From: Clostridium sp. CF012
GTDB taxonomy: Bacteria > Bacillota > Clostridia > Clostridiales > Clostridiaceae
Assembly (NCBI RefSeq): GCF_018861755.1
Contig: NZ_JAHLEF010000009.1
Coordinates: forward strand, 1 to 64,000
Length of the DNA stretch: 64,000 nucleotides
Direction of reading: 5' to 3'
Shown: positions 29,001-37,989 of the stretch, in pieces
How the letters are laid out: every line of letters begins with the position of its first letter
Position numbering within the stretch: position 1 is the first letter of the stretch
The notes under the pieces: model-generated
Told to the model about the DNA's origin: nothing
Database searches by the model: none
The model's input: the letters and a program-made list of their open reading frames with translations, nothing else
Translations under genes and position numbers: made by a program

Positions 29001-29261
29001 CTACGAAATTAGCACATAATTAATTCTGTTGCCCTCATTTACTATTTTGTAGATTCCTTTAATAATTAATTTATTATTCTTTATTTCCTGTACTACAATA
29101 TCGGTATCACTTTCGTCAAATCTAATAGCTTTAGCACACCCTCTTGCAATATTACTAGGGGCTGATATTAATTCAATTTTACAACCCTTACGGAGCAGAT
29201 TATTATATAATAATGTTGAATGACTATTTGAAACTAAAACTACAAGGTATTTAAATTTCAT
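29001..29261 (-). CDS. DUF3343 protein (putative Se/S carrier)
   Basis: 86 aa from ATG 29261, nine bases after GAGGAG; a TTG three codons upstream directly touches that site and is unlikely. The pattern LVVLVSNSHSTLLYNNLL ... APSNIARGCAKAIRF matches DUF3343 (PF11823), a small ferredoxin-like domain with a conserved cysteine (GCAKAI) proposed to carry selenium or sulfur. It lies downstream of a cysteine-desulfurase-like gene on the same strand, the usual pairing. A stem-loop with arms of 12 bases lies before its start. Confidence 0.82.
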   Translation of the reverse strand: MKFKYLVVLVSNSHSTLLYNNLLRKGCKIELISAPSNIARGCAKAIRFDESDTDIVVQEIKNNKLIIKGIYKIVNEGNRINYVLIS

Positions 29262-29308
29262 GAGTTTCAACTCCTCTTTGCTACAAATAAGAAAAAAACT
29301 CCACTTAT

Positions 29309-29347
29309 AATTTCAATAAATTTTCAAATAATCGATTTATTGAAATT
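29309..29347 (-). repeat. 12-bp inverted repeat upstream of DUF3343 gene
   Basis: Perfect arms AATTTCAATAAA (29309-29320) and TTTATTGAAATT (29336-29347), 15-base loop, about 50 bases before the ATG. Could be an operator or a 5'-leader stem. Confidence 0.6.
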
Positions 29348-29462
29348 CCTTATCCTACTATCATTGTATTCATGTATTGTTAAAAGGTTTTTATATTTCC
29401 CTAAAAACACCTCTATAAAGAGTAAAAATTTATATTTAAAACTTCTCATTTATAGCTATACA

Positions 29463-29490
29463 TAAAAAAAAGCCTCTTTTAAAGAGACTT
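29463..29490 (-). terminator. terminator overlapping end of aminotransferase gene
   Basis: Stem GTCTCTTT / AAAGAGGC at 29472-29488 with eight T residues after it in the minus direction. The TAA stop (29479-29481) lies inside the stem-loop, so the last codons of the upstream gene form half of the terminator. Confidence 0.8.
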
Positions 29491-30624
29491 TTTTTCATGT
29501 ATATCTTTTAAAGTATTAATAAGTTTTTCAATATCTTCTAAACTATTAAAATATCCTGGACTTATTCTAACTGTGCCTCTGAGATTTGTACCAATTATAT
29601 GATGAATTAAAGGTGCACAGTGAAAACCTGTTCTCACTGCTATTCCTTTTTTATTTAGTAACTCTCCTACTTCAGAAGCATCTATATTGTCTATATTTAA
29701 AGAAACTACTGCTCCTCTGTTTTTATAATCAGTTCCTCCATAAATTTTAATATAAGATAATTCACTTAATTCTTTTACTAAATATTCTACTAACTCAATT
29801 TCATGTTTTCTTATATTCTCTATTCCTACTTTCCTTATAAATCTTATACCCTCACACAATCCTGCTATTCCTGGTGTATTTAAGGTTCCACTCTCAAATC
29901 TGTCAGGTAAAAAATCAGGTTGCTTCATAGAAAAGGATTCACTTCCAGTTCCCCCTTGTTTAAATGAGTCAAGTTCTAATCCTTCTCTTATATATAAGCC
30001 TCCTGTTCCCTGGGGACCATATAATCCTTTATGACCAGGAAACGCTAATAAGTCAATATTATCGAGAGCTACATCTATTGGGATAACTCCAGCACTCTGA
30101 GATGCGTCAACCATGAAGATTATTCCTAATTGTTTTGCAATCTCCCCTATAGCCCTTATATCTTGAACCGTCCCTAATACATTGGAAGTATGGTTTATTA
30201 TTATTGCTTTAGTATTTCTACATATCTTCTTTTTCAGATTATTAATATTCAAATATCCATTTTCATCTACACCAATGAGAGTAAATGTTATTCCTTTTTC
30301 ACTTAGATAATTTAATGGCCTAAGAACTGAGTTGTGTTCTATTACTGTGCTAATGACATGATCTCCTGACTTTAATATCCCTTTTATTCCTATATTCAGC
30401 GCTTCAGTAGCATTACATGTAAAAATAATATTAAACATATTAGGAATGTTGAAAAATTCACTGAGCTCTTGTCTCGTTTCTATAATTTTAGATGAAGCCT
30501 CAATTGCCATATCATGTGAACTTCTGCCAGGATTTGCAGCATAATTTTCCATGCATCTTAATACTTGGTCGTAGACTTCCACAGGTTTTGGAAAACTAGT
30601 GGCAGCGTTATCAAGATATATCAT
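29479..30624 (-). CDS. class V aminotransferase, cysteine desulfurase-like
   Basis: 381 aa, ATG with AGGAGGA. PLP lysine in AFPGHKGLYGPQG, DASQSAGV for the PLP-contacting aspartate and GFHCAPLIHH with the sulfur-accepting cysteine loop. Closest to the EF2568-type group of cysteine desulfurase family proteins, which travel with DUF3343 and selenium-trafficking genes rather than with iscU/sufU. It should release S or Se from cysteine or selenocysteine and hand it to the small carrier. Neither selD nor selA is in the window. Confidence 0.85.
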   Translation of the reverse strand: MIYLDNAATSFPKPVEVYDQVLRCMENYAANPGRSSHDMAIEASSKIIETRQELSEFFNIPNMFNIIFTCNATEALNIGIKGILKSGDHVISTVIEHNSVLRPLNYLSEKGITFTLIGVDENGYLNINNLKKKICRNTKAIIINHTSNVLGTVQDIRAIGEIAKQLGIIFMVDASQSAGVIPIDVALDNIDLLAFPGHKGLYGPQGTGGLYIREGLELDSFKQGGTGSESFSMKQPDFLPDRFESGTLNTPGIAGLCEGIRFIRKVGIENIRKHEIELVEYLVKELSELSYIKIYGGTDYKNRGAVVSLNIDNIDASEVGELLNKKGIAVRTGFHCAPLIHHIIGTNLRGTVRISPGYFNSLEDIEKLINTLKDIHEKKSL

Positions 30625-31074
30625 AAAATCCTCCTATTTTGCATATAGCGTTTTATTCTTTACAATATATAAATATTTTATATATTACATAATATGCTAA
30701 ATATATTATATTCGTTATCATTAGTAACATCATAAATTGTACCATCTACAGCTACATATGCTGGATTTCGATTTTGGCAGATATGCTATTTATAAAATAA
30801 ATGTAACACATCTTTTCAAAAGTAAATATATTATAGTGTATAAAGCGAAGTTGTATCATGGGTGTTAATACCCATAACCAAATATTTTTCACTTAATATA
30901 AAATCTAATATTCTACTGATAATAGCTTATATATTCTTTTAAAGTGTAAGTTTTACTGATAGTGTATGTAGAATTTTCAAAATAGATAAGTAATTGGAAT
31001 TTAATAATTGTATATAGATAATATATTATTATGATTATATTTTAAAAAAATAAAATAATCTGGAGGAGTTCTAG
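30625..31074. other. divergent intergenic region
   Basis: 450 bases between divergent genes, no open frame of note. One palindromic element ATGGGT-6-ACCCAT at 30858-30875 could be an operator. Several TATAAT-like boxes occur but the sequence is so AT-rich that I cannot choose promoters. Confidence 0.4.
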
Positions 31075-31878
31075 GTGAAGATTGCGTATTTAATTTTAGC
31101 ACATAAATCCTCTATTCAATTAACTCGTCTTATAAATACACTTAATTGTGAGGATGTGTATTTTTTTATTCATATAAATAAAAATTCTTCAGATGAATTT
31201 TTTGATGAGCTTAATAACACTTTTAAGACGTATAAAAATGTATTTTTTATAGATAGGTGTAGATGCACTTGGGGAGATTTTGGTATTGTTGATGCCACAA
31301 TAGAGGGTATCAAAACAATTATTATCAGTAATCTTAAGATAGATTATGTAGTTCTTTTAAGCGGACAAGATTATCCTATAAAGTCAAACAAGGACATCAA
31401 AGAGTATTTTACAACAAATAATGGAAAATGCTTTATTCAAAACCATCCTATTCCGCGTCCGGGATGGCATAATGGTTTATATGATAGAATCCCACCTAAA
31501 TATAAACTACCTTGGAATATATCATTGTGGGGTGGTTCAACATGGTGGTGTTTGACTAGAGAATGTATATACTATGTATATTATTTTATAATTAAAAATC
31601 CAGGTTATATTGAGTACTGTAATCATTTATTTGCACCAGATGAAATCTTTTTCCACACTATAGTAATGAATTCAAGTTTAAAATCAAATGTAATAAATGA
31701 TGGATTGAAATATATTGATTGGGATAGTGTACCTCCCCCTCAATGTAATCCTGCTACGTTATGTAAAAAATATTTCCCTATATTAAGTAATTCAGCTAGT
31801 TTATTTGCAAGAAAATTTGATATTGAATATGATTATGAAATACTAGATATGATAGATAAAGATATATTAAAAATATAA
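31075..31878 (+). CDS. GT14-type (core-2/I-branching-like) glycosyltransferase
   Basis: 267 aa, GTG start with GGAGGAG six bases before. IAYLILAHKSSIQLTRLI at the start, VVLLSGQDYPIK and GGSTWWCLTREC further on are hallmarks of the GT14 beta-1,6-N-acetylglucosaminyltransferase-like family (PF02485). In bacteria these build branched surface glycans. Isolated as a single gene with its own terminator, but lies within the glycosyltransferase island. Confidence 0.88.
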   Translation: MKIAYLILAHKSSIQLTRLINTLNCEDVYFFIHINKNSSDEFFDELNNTFKTYKNVFFIDRCRCTWGDFGIVDATIEGIKTIIISNLKIDYVVLLSGQDYPIKSNKDIKEYFTTNNGKCFIQNHPIPRPGWHNGLYDRIPPKYKLPWNISLWGGSTWWCLTRECIYYVYYFIIKNPGYIEYCNHLFAPDEIFFHTIVMNSSLKSNVINDGLKYIDWDSVPPPQCNPATLCKKYFPILSNSASLFARKFDIEYDYEILDMIDKDILKI

Positions 31879-31880
31879 AT

Positions 31881-31928
31881 AAACCACTTATCTTATCCTA
31901 TTAAAAGGAGAAGATAAGTGGTTTTATT
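31881..31928 (+). terminator. terminator after GT14 gene
   Basis: Hairpin with arms AAACCACTTATCTT / AAGATAAGTGGTTT (31881-31924) followed by TATTT; can act in both directions. Confidence 0.88.
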
Positions 31929-32022
31929 TAATTATTGTTACTTGTCATACCGTAAGCTACTAATGAAGGATTGAAATGATCAATCATACATGAAGATACT
32001 AAATGCACATTAGAATATATTA

Positions 32023-32907
32023 TTATTTTTGGGGAATTGCTATTAGGCTTATCAAATCCATTATTTCTCCATTCTTTACTGCCTCCATATAGTATTGATT
32101 TTTTTGTATATCCAATTTATTTTTACGTATAAACTCAATAAACTTATCGACATACATTGGCTTGAAATTTATAAATGCTGAAATACTTCTATATACAGCA
32201 AAATTTGCTTCATCCATATACTTCGAATTTGCATTTTCCAAAACCCTTGTCCACGCTTGAATCACACCAAGCGTTTTGTCACTTGTACTACTTGTTATTG
32301 AATCTTGCCGCTGTGTGTAATAATAAAAAGGAGACTCAACATATCCAATTCTATTAGAATAAGTCATCAAAATAGGTGTGGTTCCAAGATCTTCATACCA
32401 ATGTGTGGGAAACTTTAAAATTTTAAACAGTTCCTTTTTAAATAGCTTATTACATGCAAAAGCAGGATCTGTGGAATACATAATTATATTTTTATCATTA
32501 AATGAAGGTCCCCTAAATCCTTTTGATATACTGTTATTTTCCCCGTCAATTAAATCGCATAACACTATATCATATCCGTGTAGTGCTTCCTCATACATCG
32601 CTTCATACATCTTAGTGTCAACATAATCATCAGAGTCAACAAATCCAATGAATTCTCCTGTAGCATATTCTAATCCATAGTTTCTAGCATTACCTAGTCC
32701 ACCGTTTTCCTTTTTAAAAGAAATAATTTTATTTGGATATTGTTCTACATATTTACTTATTATTGCTTGTGAGTTGTCAAGAGACCCATCATCAACCACA
32801 ATAATTTCAATGTCGTCTAATGTTTGTTGTACTAATGAATTTAGACATTTTTCTAAATATTTTTCTGTATTATATACAGGTACTATTACAGATACCTTTG
32901 GCTTCAT
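32023..32907 (-). CDS. family 2 glycosyltransferase
   Basis: 294 aa from ATG 32907; a TTG five codons upstream is also in frame but the N-terminus MKPKVSVIVPVYN is the usual one. Classic GT2: VVDDGSLDNS, GLGNARNYG and FVDSDDYVD (DxD). C-terminal part contains FACNKLFKKELF and WYEDLGTTPILM, as in EpsH/LgtA-like enzymes acting on exopolysaccharide or teichoic-type glycans. Single gene. Confidence 0.88.
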   Translation of the reverse strand: MKPKVSVIVPVYNTEKYLEKCLNSLVQQTLDDIEIIVVDDGSLDNSQAIISKYVEQYPNKIISFKKENGGLGNARNYGLEYATGEFIGFVDSDDYVDTKMYEAMYEEALHGYDIVLCDLIDGENNSISKGFRGPSFNDKNIIMYSTDPAFACNKLFKKELFKILKFPTHWYEDLGTTPILMTYSNRIGYVESPFYYYTQRQDSITSSTSDKTLGVIQAWTRVLENANSKYMDEANFAVYRSISAFINFKPMYVDKFIEFIRKNKLDIQKNQYYMEAVKNGEIMDLISLIAIPQK

Positions 32908-33232
32908 TTTCCTCTTCTCCAATCAATGATAATTTTTACATGCTATTTTTTATCAATAAAAATCTCACTATAATATATGCTAAAGAAATTAAGTTGACTA
33001 TGAAACTTTATAAATTAATAAATGCAATATAATTACTTGTTTGTAACTATATCCATCTATCAACTTAACAATTAATGATTTATAAAACACAAAAAAACCA
33101 CAACCTTCTATTCGTCTTCCGGTTCCACATCATAATTAATTATATATAATAGAAGTGATGAAGAAAAAACACACGGTAAAAGCAATACTATTATTTATAA
33201 GATATATTCATATTATACAAGGAGGAAGATAA

Positions 33233-33774
33233 ATGAATGTAGATGTAAACACACCAACTGACGACCTGATTATAAACACAGAACAGTTGATAAAGATGGG
33301 ACTAAAAGTTGGAAAGAATTTTAATAGACTAGGTGGTTGTATTATTGATGACTCGCATTGCTGGTTAATTACAATTGGAGATAATGTTACATTAGCGCCA
33401 AGAGTCCATATATTAGCACATGATGCAAGTACAAAAATGTATTTAGATGTCACAAAAATAGGGTTAGTAGATATAGGAAATAATGTATTTATAGGTGCTG
33501 GTTCCATAATTCTACCAAATGTTAAAATAGGAAATAATGTTATTATAGGTGCTGGTAGTATCGTTACTAAAGATATTCTTAAAATTCTGTAGTGGCTGGA
33601 AATCCTGCAGCTATAATATGTAAAACTAGTGATTATATTAAAAAAAATATGGACGCCATGAATGAAAGACCTATATTCAATGAAAGTTATACTTTACGTT
33701 CTAATGAATTAAACAACGAAAAGAAAACAGAAATGATTAAGAAACTGTATGATGGAGTAGGATATATAGTATAG
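33233..33774 (+). pseudogene. frameshifted LbH acetyltransferase
   Basis: First frame (33233-33592, ATG after AAGGAGGA) gives a left-handed beta-helix acyltransferase: ITIGDNVTLAPRVHILAHDAS, then IGNNVFIGAGSIIL and VTKDILKIL stop. The following frame (from 33592) reads VAGNPAAIICKTSDYIKKN, exactly the family's continuation. Adding one A to the AAAA run at about 33581-33584 joins them into one 181-residue maltose/sugar O-acetyltransferase-like protein with VTKDI-x-KNSVVAGNPA. Either the gene is broken, or the short A-run is an assembly error or a slippage site. Confidence 0.85.
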
Positions 33775-33788
33775 TGCATCATTGTAAT

Positions 33789-33820
33789 AATATCGTGAAA
33801 TTAATTTTCACGATATTTAT
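33789..33820 (+). terminator. terminator after acetyltransferase
   Basis: Hairpin AATATCGTGAAA / TTTCACGATATT followed by TATTT; arms 12 bases, short loop. Confidence 0.85.
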
Positions 33821-34018
33821 TTGACCGCTTCAATAGGTTTATAATCCCTTACAGTCCCTAATATTACTCCACTTGCGTTATATATTTACACCTTGTACTT
33901 TAACTTATCTATATATATTATGAATAGTCATATAATCATTGATATTAGGCCATCTATGAGGTATAAAATATTATTTATGATTAAATATTAACTAATTGTA
34001 TCTAATTATATTTTATAG

Positions 34019-34071
34019 AGCGGTGGCAAAAGGGTAGTTTACGATAAATTTGCTACCCTTTTTATACCGCT
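34019..34071. repeat. long stem-loop with interrupted arms
   Basis: Outer arms AGCGGT / ACCGCT and inner arms AAAGGGTAG / CTACCCTTT around an AT-rich loop, with a T-run inside the 3' side. It looks like a strong terminator but no intact gene ends here on either strand. Confidence 0.6.
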
Positions 34072-34430
34072 TATTTCTGCAGCTTCTTTTATGGCAAGTG
34101 CCAGTTATCCATTCTTCAATTATTTTCCTTTAGCTGGTATTCAATAGAATATTCATTACCCATTTAACGGTTCCAATTTTGACCAGTACAACCTTCGACC
34201 TTCAGATTCGAAAGAAACGATTTTTACTAAGTTTAAAAACCCGTCAATCCCTTTTAAATAGTCATTTTACTTTTTAACTAAGTTTAGGTAATACCTACTT
34301 ATTTTAAACTATAAGGGGCAAAAAAAGGGGCAAAAATAATAATCAATATGATTGTTCTTCTATTATCCCCACGTACTCACAAAATTGGTTAGGTGATATA
34401 TAAAGGTCTACATTGAAACATCTTTACAAC

Positions 34431-34485
34431 TGTTACAATTGGCTGTATTCTCAAGCCAAAGCGAACTTGAATGCGTTGTTATAGG
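34431..34485 (+). repeat. degenerate attC-like folded element
   Basis: 5' box CTGTTACAA and 3' box TTGTTATAG(G) are imperfect complements (7 of 9), with an internal hairpin TTGGCT / AGCCAA between. The 3' box TTGTTATAGG is identical to that of the better element at 37990-38086. Confidence 0.3.
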
Positions 34486-34612
34486 TCGTTTTAGCCACTA
34501 CTCTTTGACCAAGACCTACTCCAGTTATCCTTGAATATGATTCAAACTACATAATGATTGTGATGCAATATAAGAAACATGCGAAGTAATCTTCAATATA
34601 ACTGTGCAAACT

Positions 34613-34783
34613 CTATTTGATACATATTCTAAAAATACAATATAAAATAAATGCTACTGAAATGCACCCTCCAAAAGCATTTAAATCTGTATTTTCTCCA
34701 TTCTTTACTTTTTTCATAATAGAAACGGTGTTAGCATACAGTAACATTGCAACAATAAGTGAACCATAGAAAAAAATAACCAA
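34613..34783 (-). CDS. small two-helix membrane protein
   Basis: 56 aa, found by hand; below usual length cut-offs. Start TTG at 34783 behind GGTGAT. Two hydrophobic helices (VIFFYGSLIVAMLLYA and GGCISVAFILYCIFRI) are separated by a charged loop KKVKNGENTDLN. No family recognised. It is the only plausible coding frame in the 1370-base gap 33775-35144, which otherwise contains hairpins and an eroded PAS-like scrap (YNASGVILGTVRDY) near 33830-33885. Confidence 0.4.
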   Translation of the reverse strand: MVIFFYGSLIVAMLLYANTVSIMKKVKNGENTDLNAFGGCISVAFILYCIFRICIK

Positions 34784-35144
34784 AATATCACCACTTACTC
34801 AACAACATAAAACTGATATTTTAAAACCACCATCAATCATTAATATGCATTCATTTGCTTCGACATATTATACTAAGACGTCCTAACTATATACATACTT
34901 ATATTTTCACTTGTATATTTATACAAATTTATAGAATAAAACCCCACATCTTAATTGACAGGGGGTTACTACTTGTGTCGTCTGTAAAGAATAATGTGAA
35001 TTAAGTATTTTTTAAAGTTATTTAATACAACTTAAAACTTCCTTAATTCCTTACCAATATTTTAAAAATGCAAATTAGAAATAGTATTTAAATTTTTTAT
35101 AAAGATTTTAATCAATTTATAAGTTCGGATTAGAATGATGATTA

Positions 35145-35621
35145 TTATATCTTCTTCTTTTTAAACACATCAAGTAGCGTTAAATAATCAAAAAATTCTG
35201 GAGTTTCATTTTCAATATGGTATTCACTAATTCCTTCAGCTATATGCAGCTGTTGCTTTAAGGGTTCACAAGTTGACGTAATCGCTCCTAGTCTCTTTTC
35301 TACAAAGACAATAATTGGACTTCCTTTATTAACTTTATTATTTTCTTCGTAGTAATTTTCACTTTTTTCATCATGCACGACTTCGTATGCTTCAAACTCA
35401 AATTCTTCAATGGTTAAATTTAAATCTTTATTTTTTGTACAATTTAAAAAATTAAATTTTGTAATATTATAGAAAATTGGGCTTGCTTCTGAAGGAGGTT
35501 CAATTTTATTGAGATTCACAATATGATTTAGGTAATTAATTACTTCTGAAATATTCCGAACTTTTTGTACTTTGTCCTTATATTCCTTGATTAAATATTG
35601 TTTATATATATCATAATCCAT
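35145..35621 (-). CDS. hypothetical protein
   Basis: 158 aa, ATG with AGGTG nearby. Acidic, no membrane segment and no signal peptide. The second half has a beta-rich patch SPIIVFVEKRLGAITSTCEPLKQ and an aromatic tail FFDYLTLLDVFKKKK. I do not recognise a family. It stands alone in a gene-poor accessory stretch, and its codon use is as AT-rich as the surroundings. No operon partner. Confidence 0.55.
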   Translation of the reverse strand: MDYDIYKQYLIKEYKDKVQKVRNISEVINYLNHIVNLNKIEPPSEASPIFYNITKFNFLNCTKNKDLNLTIEEFEFEAYEVVHDEKSENYYEENNKVNKGSPIIVFVEKRLGAITSTCEPLKQQLHIAEGISEYHIENETPEFFDYLTLLDVFKKKKI

Positions 35622-35921
35622 ATTAACACCTCATAACTTATATTTTTACAATATACATAATTTTTAGTTAATTCCCCATGTTACACCTATATCTGTGAGC
35701 TATGAACACCACCGCTTAAATAAGATACTTGCAGACCAGTATAGTTTTAACTAATGCAGACTCAACATTTGTTGGAACAGTAATATATCCAAGAAGAACT
35801 TACCCCGCTGTAGGAATATAATTCATTTTATAAATATAACTTTCAAATATACCATATTTAGGAGGTAATATCAATTTAGAACTCTGTGCTTTCAATTAAG
35901 TTATCCTAAAATTAATTTAAC

Positions 35922-36092
35922 CTACAAATTATACAAAACACCTTCAAAATTTGGAGAACTATAAATATCATTGACCCTTTTATAAGTTTCCAAAGTCCAT
36001 TTATCATTCCAATGTTCACCATTATATACCTTTACATAAAGTTTAGAGCATTCCATTATATGTCCATTTCTTATACTAATAATATTATTCAT
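35922..36092 (-). pseudogene. N-terminal fragment of a GNAT acetyltransferase
   Basis: 56-codon frame from ATG 36092 (AGAAGGGG before it): the text CSKLYVKVYNGEHWNDKW and VNDIYSSPNFEGVLY is the start of an aminoglycoside/GNAT N-acetyltransferase (about 150 residues when intact). The acetyl-CoA site and the rest are missing; it ends in TAG. A relic of a former gene. Confidence 0.7.
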
Positions 36093-36241
36093 GAACACCC
36101 CTTCTTAATTTATTACTGCGTATTTTTTTACAAGTTCGACACAAACTATTTATTTGATCATACCATTTAATCCTATTAAAAACAATAATATCCACATATA
36201 TGCAATCATAAGTTTTTTATAAATTTTAAATCAATATAAGG

Positions 36242-36385
36242 TGATATGACAAAGATTTTATTTTGTCTTATCTTAAGCTTCTGTGATAGCGCCTCAAAGA
36301 ATCAGATTATACGGTACAGCCGACATATCTAATAAAACTTAGCCACAAGATGAAATTGATATCCTACAAATTATCCTACTTTGAC
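36242..36385 (+). repeat. copy 1 of repeat flanking DUF3888 gene
   Basis: Begins with a stem-loop GATATGACAAA / TTTTGTCTTATC (36242-36272) and contains AGCCGACATATCTAATAAAA (36318-36337), followed by CCACAAGATGAAATTG. It is the incomplete partner of copy 2: the closing terminator arm is missing. Confidence 0.7.
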
Positions 36386-36446
36386 GTAATAATAATTGCT
36401 CAAAAGGTAAAACTAACATAAATAGAATTGAGGAGGTTGATTGAAA

Positions 36447-36887
36447 TTGAAAAAATTTATATCTATTAGAATTAGAATTACTATATTTGCATTGATATTA
36501 ACATTAATAGTAATTGCACCACCAACAAATGCACTTGCTAAACCAATATACGCTACTAATGGTTTCGAGACTTCTACTCATTCAAAAGAAGAGTTGTACC
36601 AAGATATCTACAATACACTTCTTTCTCCATACATTCAAAATGCTATAGACGCATATTATAAAAAAACTGTGTCCTTTGACTTATTCGGAATTAAAACTCT
36701 ACAAATCACAAGACCTCAAGGGTATCGTACATTTGGATTTATAATAAAATTACAATTATTGCCATTCGTTGGAGCACATAATAGTATTGGAATGGATAAT
36801 ATTACATTTGAAATATCGCCTGGAGAAGTAAATCTGATAAAGTTTGAACATATTAAGGACTTCCCTATACCTCAGTACCTCCAATAG
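36447..36887 (+). CDS. DUF3888 secreted protein
   Basis: About 146 aa. Two in-frame TTG codons (36441 and 36447) follow AGGAGG at 36431-36436; the second has normal spacing. Signal peptide: KKFISIRIRIT, hydrophobic core and cleavage near NALA-KPIY, about residue 31. The mature part (ELYQDIYNTLLSPYIQNAI, RPQGYRTFGFII, GMDNITFEISPGEV) matches DUF3888, small secreted proteins of Bacillus and Clostridium with no proven function. Single gene; the stem-loop inside copy 2 of the flanking repeat is its terminator. Confidence 0.75.
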   Translation: MKKFISIRIRITIFALILTLIVIAPPTNALAKPIYATNGFETSTHSKEELYQDIYNTLLSPYIQNAIDAYYKKTVSFDLFGIKTLQITRPQGYRTFGFIIKLQLLPFVGAHNSIGMDNITFEISPGEVNLIKFEHIKDFPIPQYLQ

Positions 36888-37020
36888 ACTGATAAGTAAG
36901 CATACCTTTTTATAGTAGTTCAAAACCTATAAATTATTATAGATAAATTTAGATAATTATATGAATTTGCCTATAATAGTTGCAGTGTTAAAAATAGCAG
37001 AGTCAAAATTCACAAAAATG

Positions 37021-37182
37021 TGATAGGACAAATACTTGATTTTGTCTTATCATTGGGAAATACTCCTGTCAGCTTTCTATAAGCTTCTAAAATAATATCT
37101 CAATTAATTAGATTTAGCCGACATATCTAATAAAAATTAACCACATAATGGAATTGGTATCCATCATGTGGCTTTTCTTATT
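37021..37182 (+). repeat. copy 2 of repeat flanking DUF3888 gene, with terminator
   Basis: Starts with the same stem-loop (GATAGGACAAA, 37021-37051), contains the identical 20-mer AGCCGACATATCTAATAAAA at 37116-37135, and ends with hairpin CCACAT / ATGTGG followed by CTTTTCTT, a terminator for the DUF3888 gene. Confidence 0.75.
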
Positions 37183-37281
37183 TTGATAGAAATATTGGGG
37201 TTAGACACTGTTTGAAACACTGCCATATATAATAGACTTGGTAGTTGTCATCTTTAGTAGTTACGACGACATATAAGAATA

Positions 37282-37863
37282 TTATGACTTAGCTAAGGTA
37301 TATTTTGACTTCAATAATGATAGTATTGTTAAATCTTTAAATACCCCTTTATAATGTTCATACTCACTCAAGATACCTTCCTCACTAAATCCTATTCTAT
37401 GTAATAATTGAATTGAGTTTTTATTGTTAGGTTCAACTAATGCTTGTATCCTATTCAATGACATATTGTTAAATCCAAAACCAATTATTGCTTGTAGAGC
37501 TTCTTTCATTAATCCTTGTCCCCAATACTCCTTGGACATTTCATACCCTATATCTGTACGGAGTGATTGTATATCTATGCTCTGATATCCACATGTACCA
37601 ATTAATTTATCTGTATTCTTTAGATGTATTCCCCATCTAATTCCTTTCTTATTTTTAAATCTCCTACAAAAAAGTTGTATTAAGTTATTTGCTTCTTCCA
37701 GAGTCTTTAATGGTTCAATATCATAGTATTTCAAAACCTCTTCATCTGAAAATATTTCAAATAGATAGTTACAATCTTTCACGGATATTTCTTTAAGTAT
37801 TAATCTTTTGGTCTCGATTTGTGGAAAGTCATCGCAAATTATTTCAGTAGGCATTTTTTTCAT
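37282..37863 (-). CDS. GNAT N-acetyltransferase, RimJ/RimL type
   Basis: 193 aa from ATG 37863, with AAGGA five bases before. A longer frame to 37944 adds 27 Cys-rich residues foreign to the family. ETKRLILKEI opens the domain; GYEMSKEYWGQGLMKEAL carries the acetyl-CoA pyrophosphate loop and NNKNSIQLLHRIGF the last strand. Acetylates an amine, perhaps a ribosomal-protein N-terminus or a small toxic compound. It lies next to the attC-like folded repeat and a MerR/GyrI regulator gene, as cassette cargo often does. Confidence 0.85.
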   Translation of the reverse strand: MKKMPTEIICDDFPQIETKRLILKEISVKDCNYLFEIFSDEEVLKYYDIEPLKTLEEANNLIQLFCRRFKNKKGIRWGIHLKNTDKLIGTCGYQSIDIQSLRTDIGYEMSKEYWGQGLMKEALQAIIGFGFNNMSLNRIQALVEPNNKNSIQLLHRIGFSEEGILSEYEHYKGVFKDLTILSLLKSKYTLAKS

Positions 37864-37989
37864 ACACTTCCTTTTGTAAATTTTATTTGTAGGACACAAT
37901 AGTTTACAGTTGCGACACCTTAAATTACAGATGCGCACTATCACTTTTTTAGTAACGGCACATAAACTTCCTATAAAATATTCTTTCTG

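Noticed and set aside
34140-34340. tRNA-like 3' end and GGGGCAAAAA repeats suggestive of an integrated-element border
   Set aside because: Only a TTCGAA and a short GAAGGTCGAAGGTT fragment are present; no cloverleaf can be drawn and no integrase is beside it.
37864-37944. 27-residue N-terminal extension of the GNAT gene with CxxC motifs
   Set aside because: The ATG at 37863 has its own AAGGA site, and the extension does not match the family.
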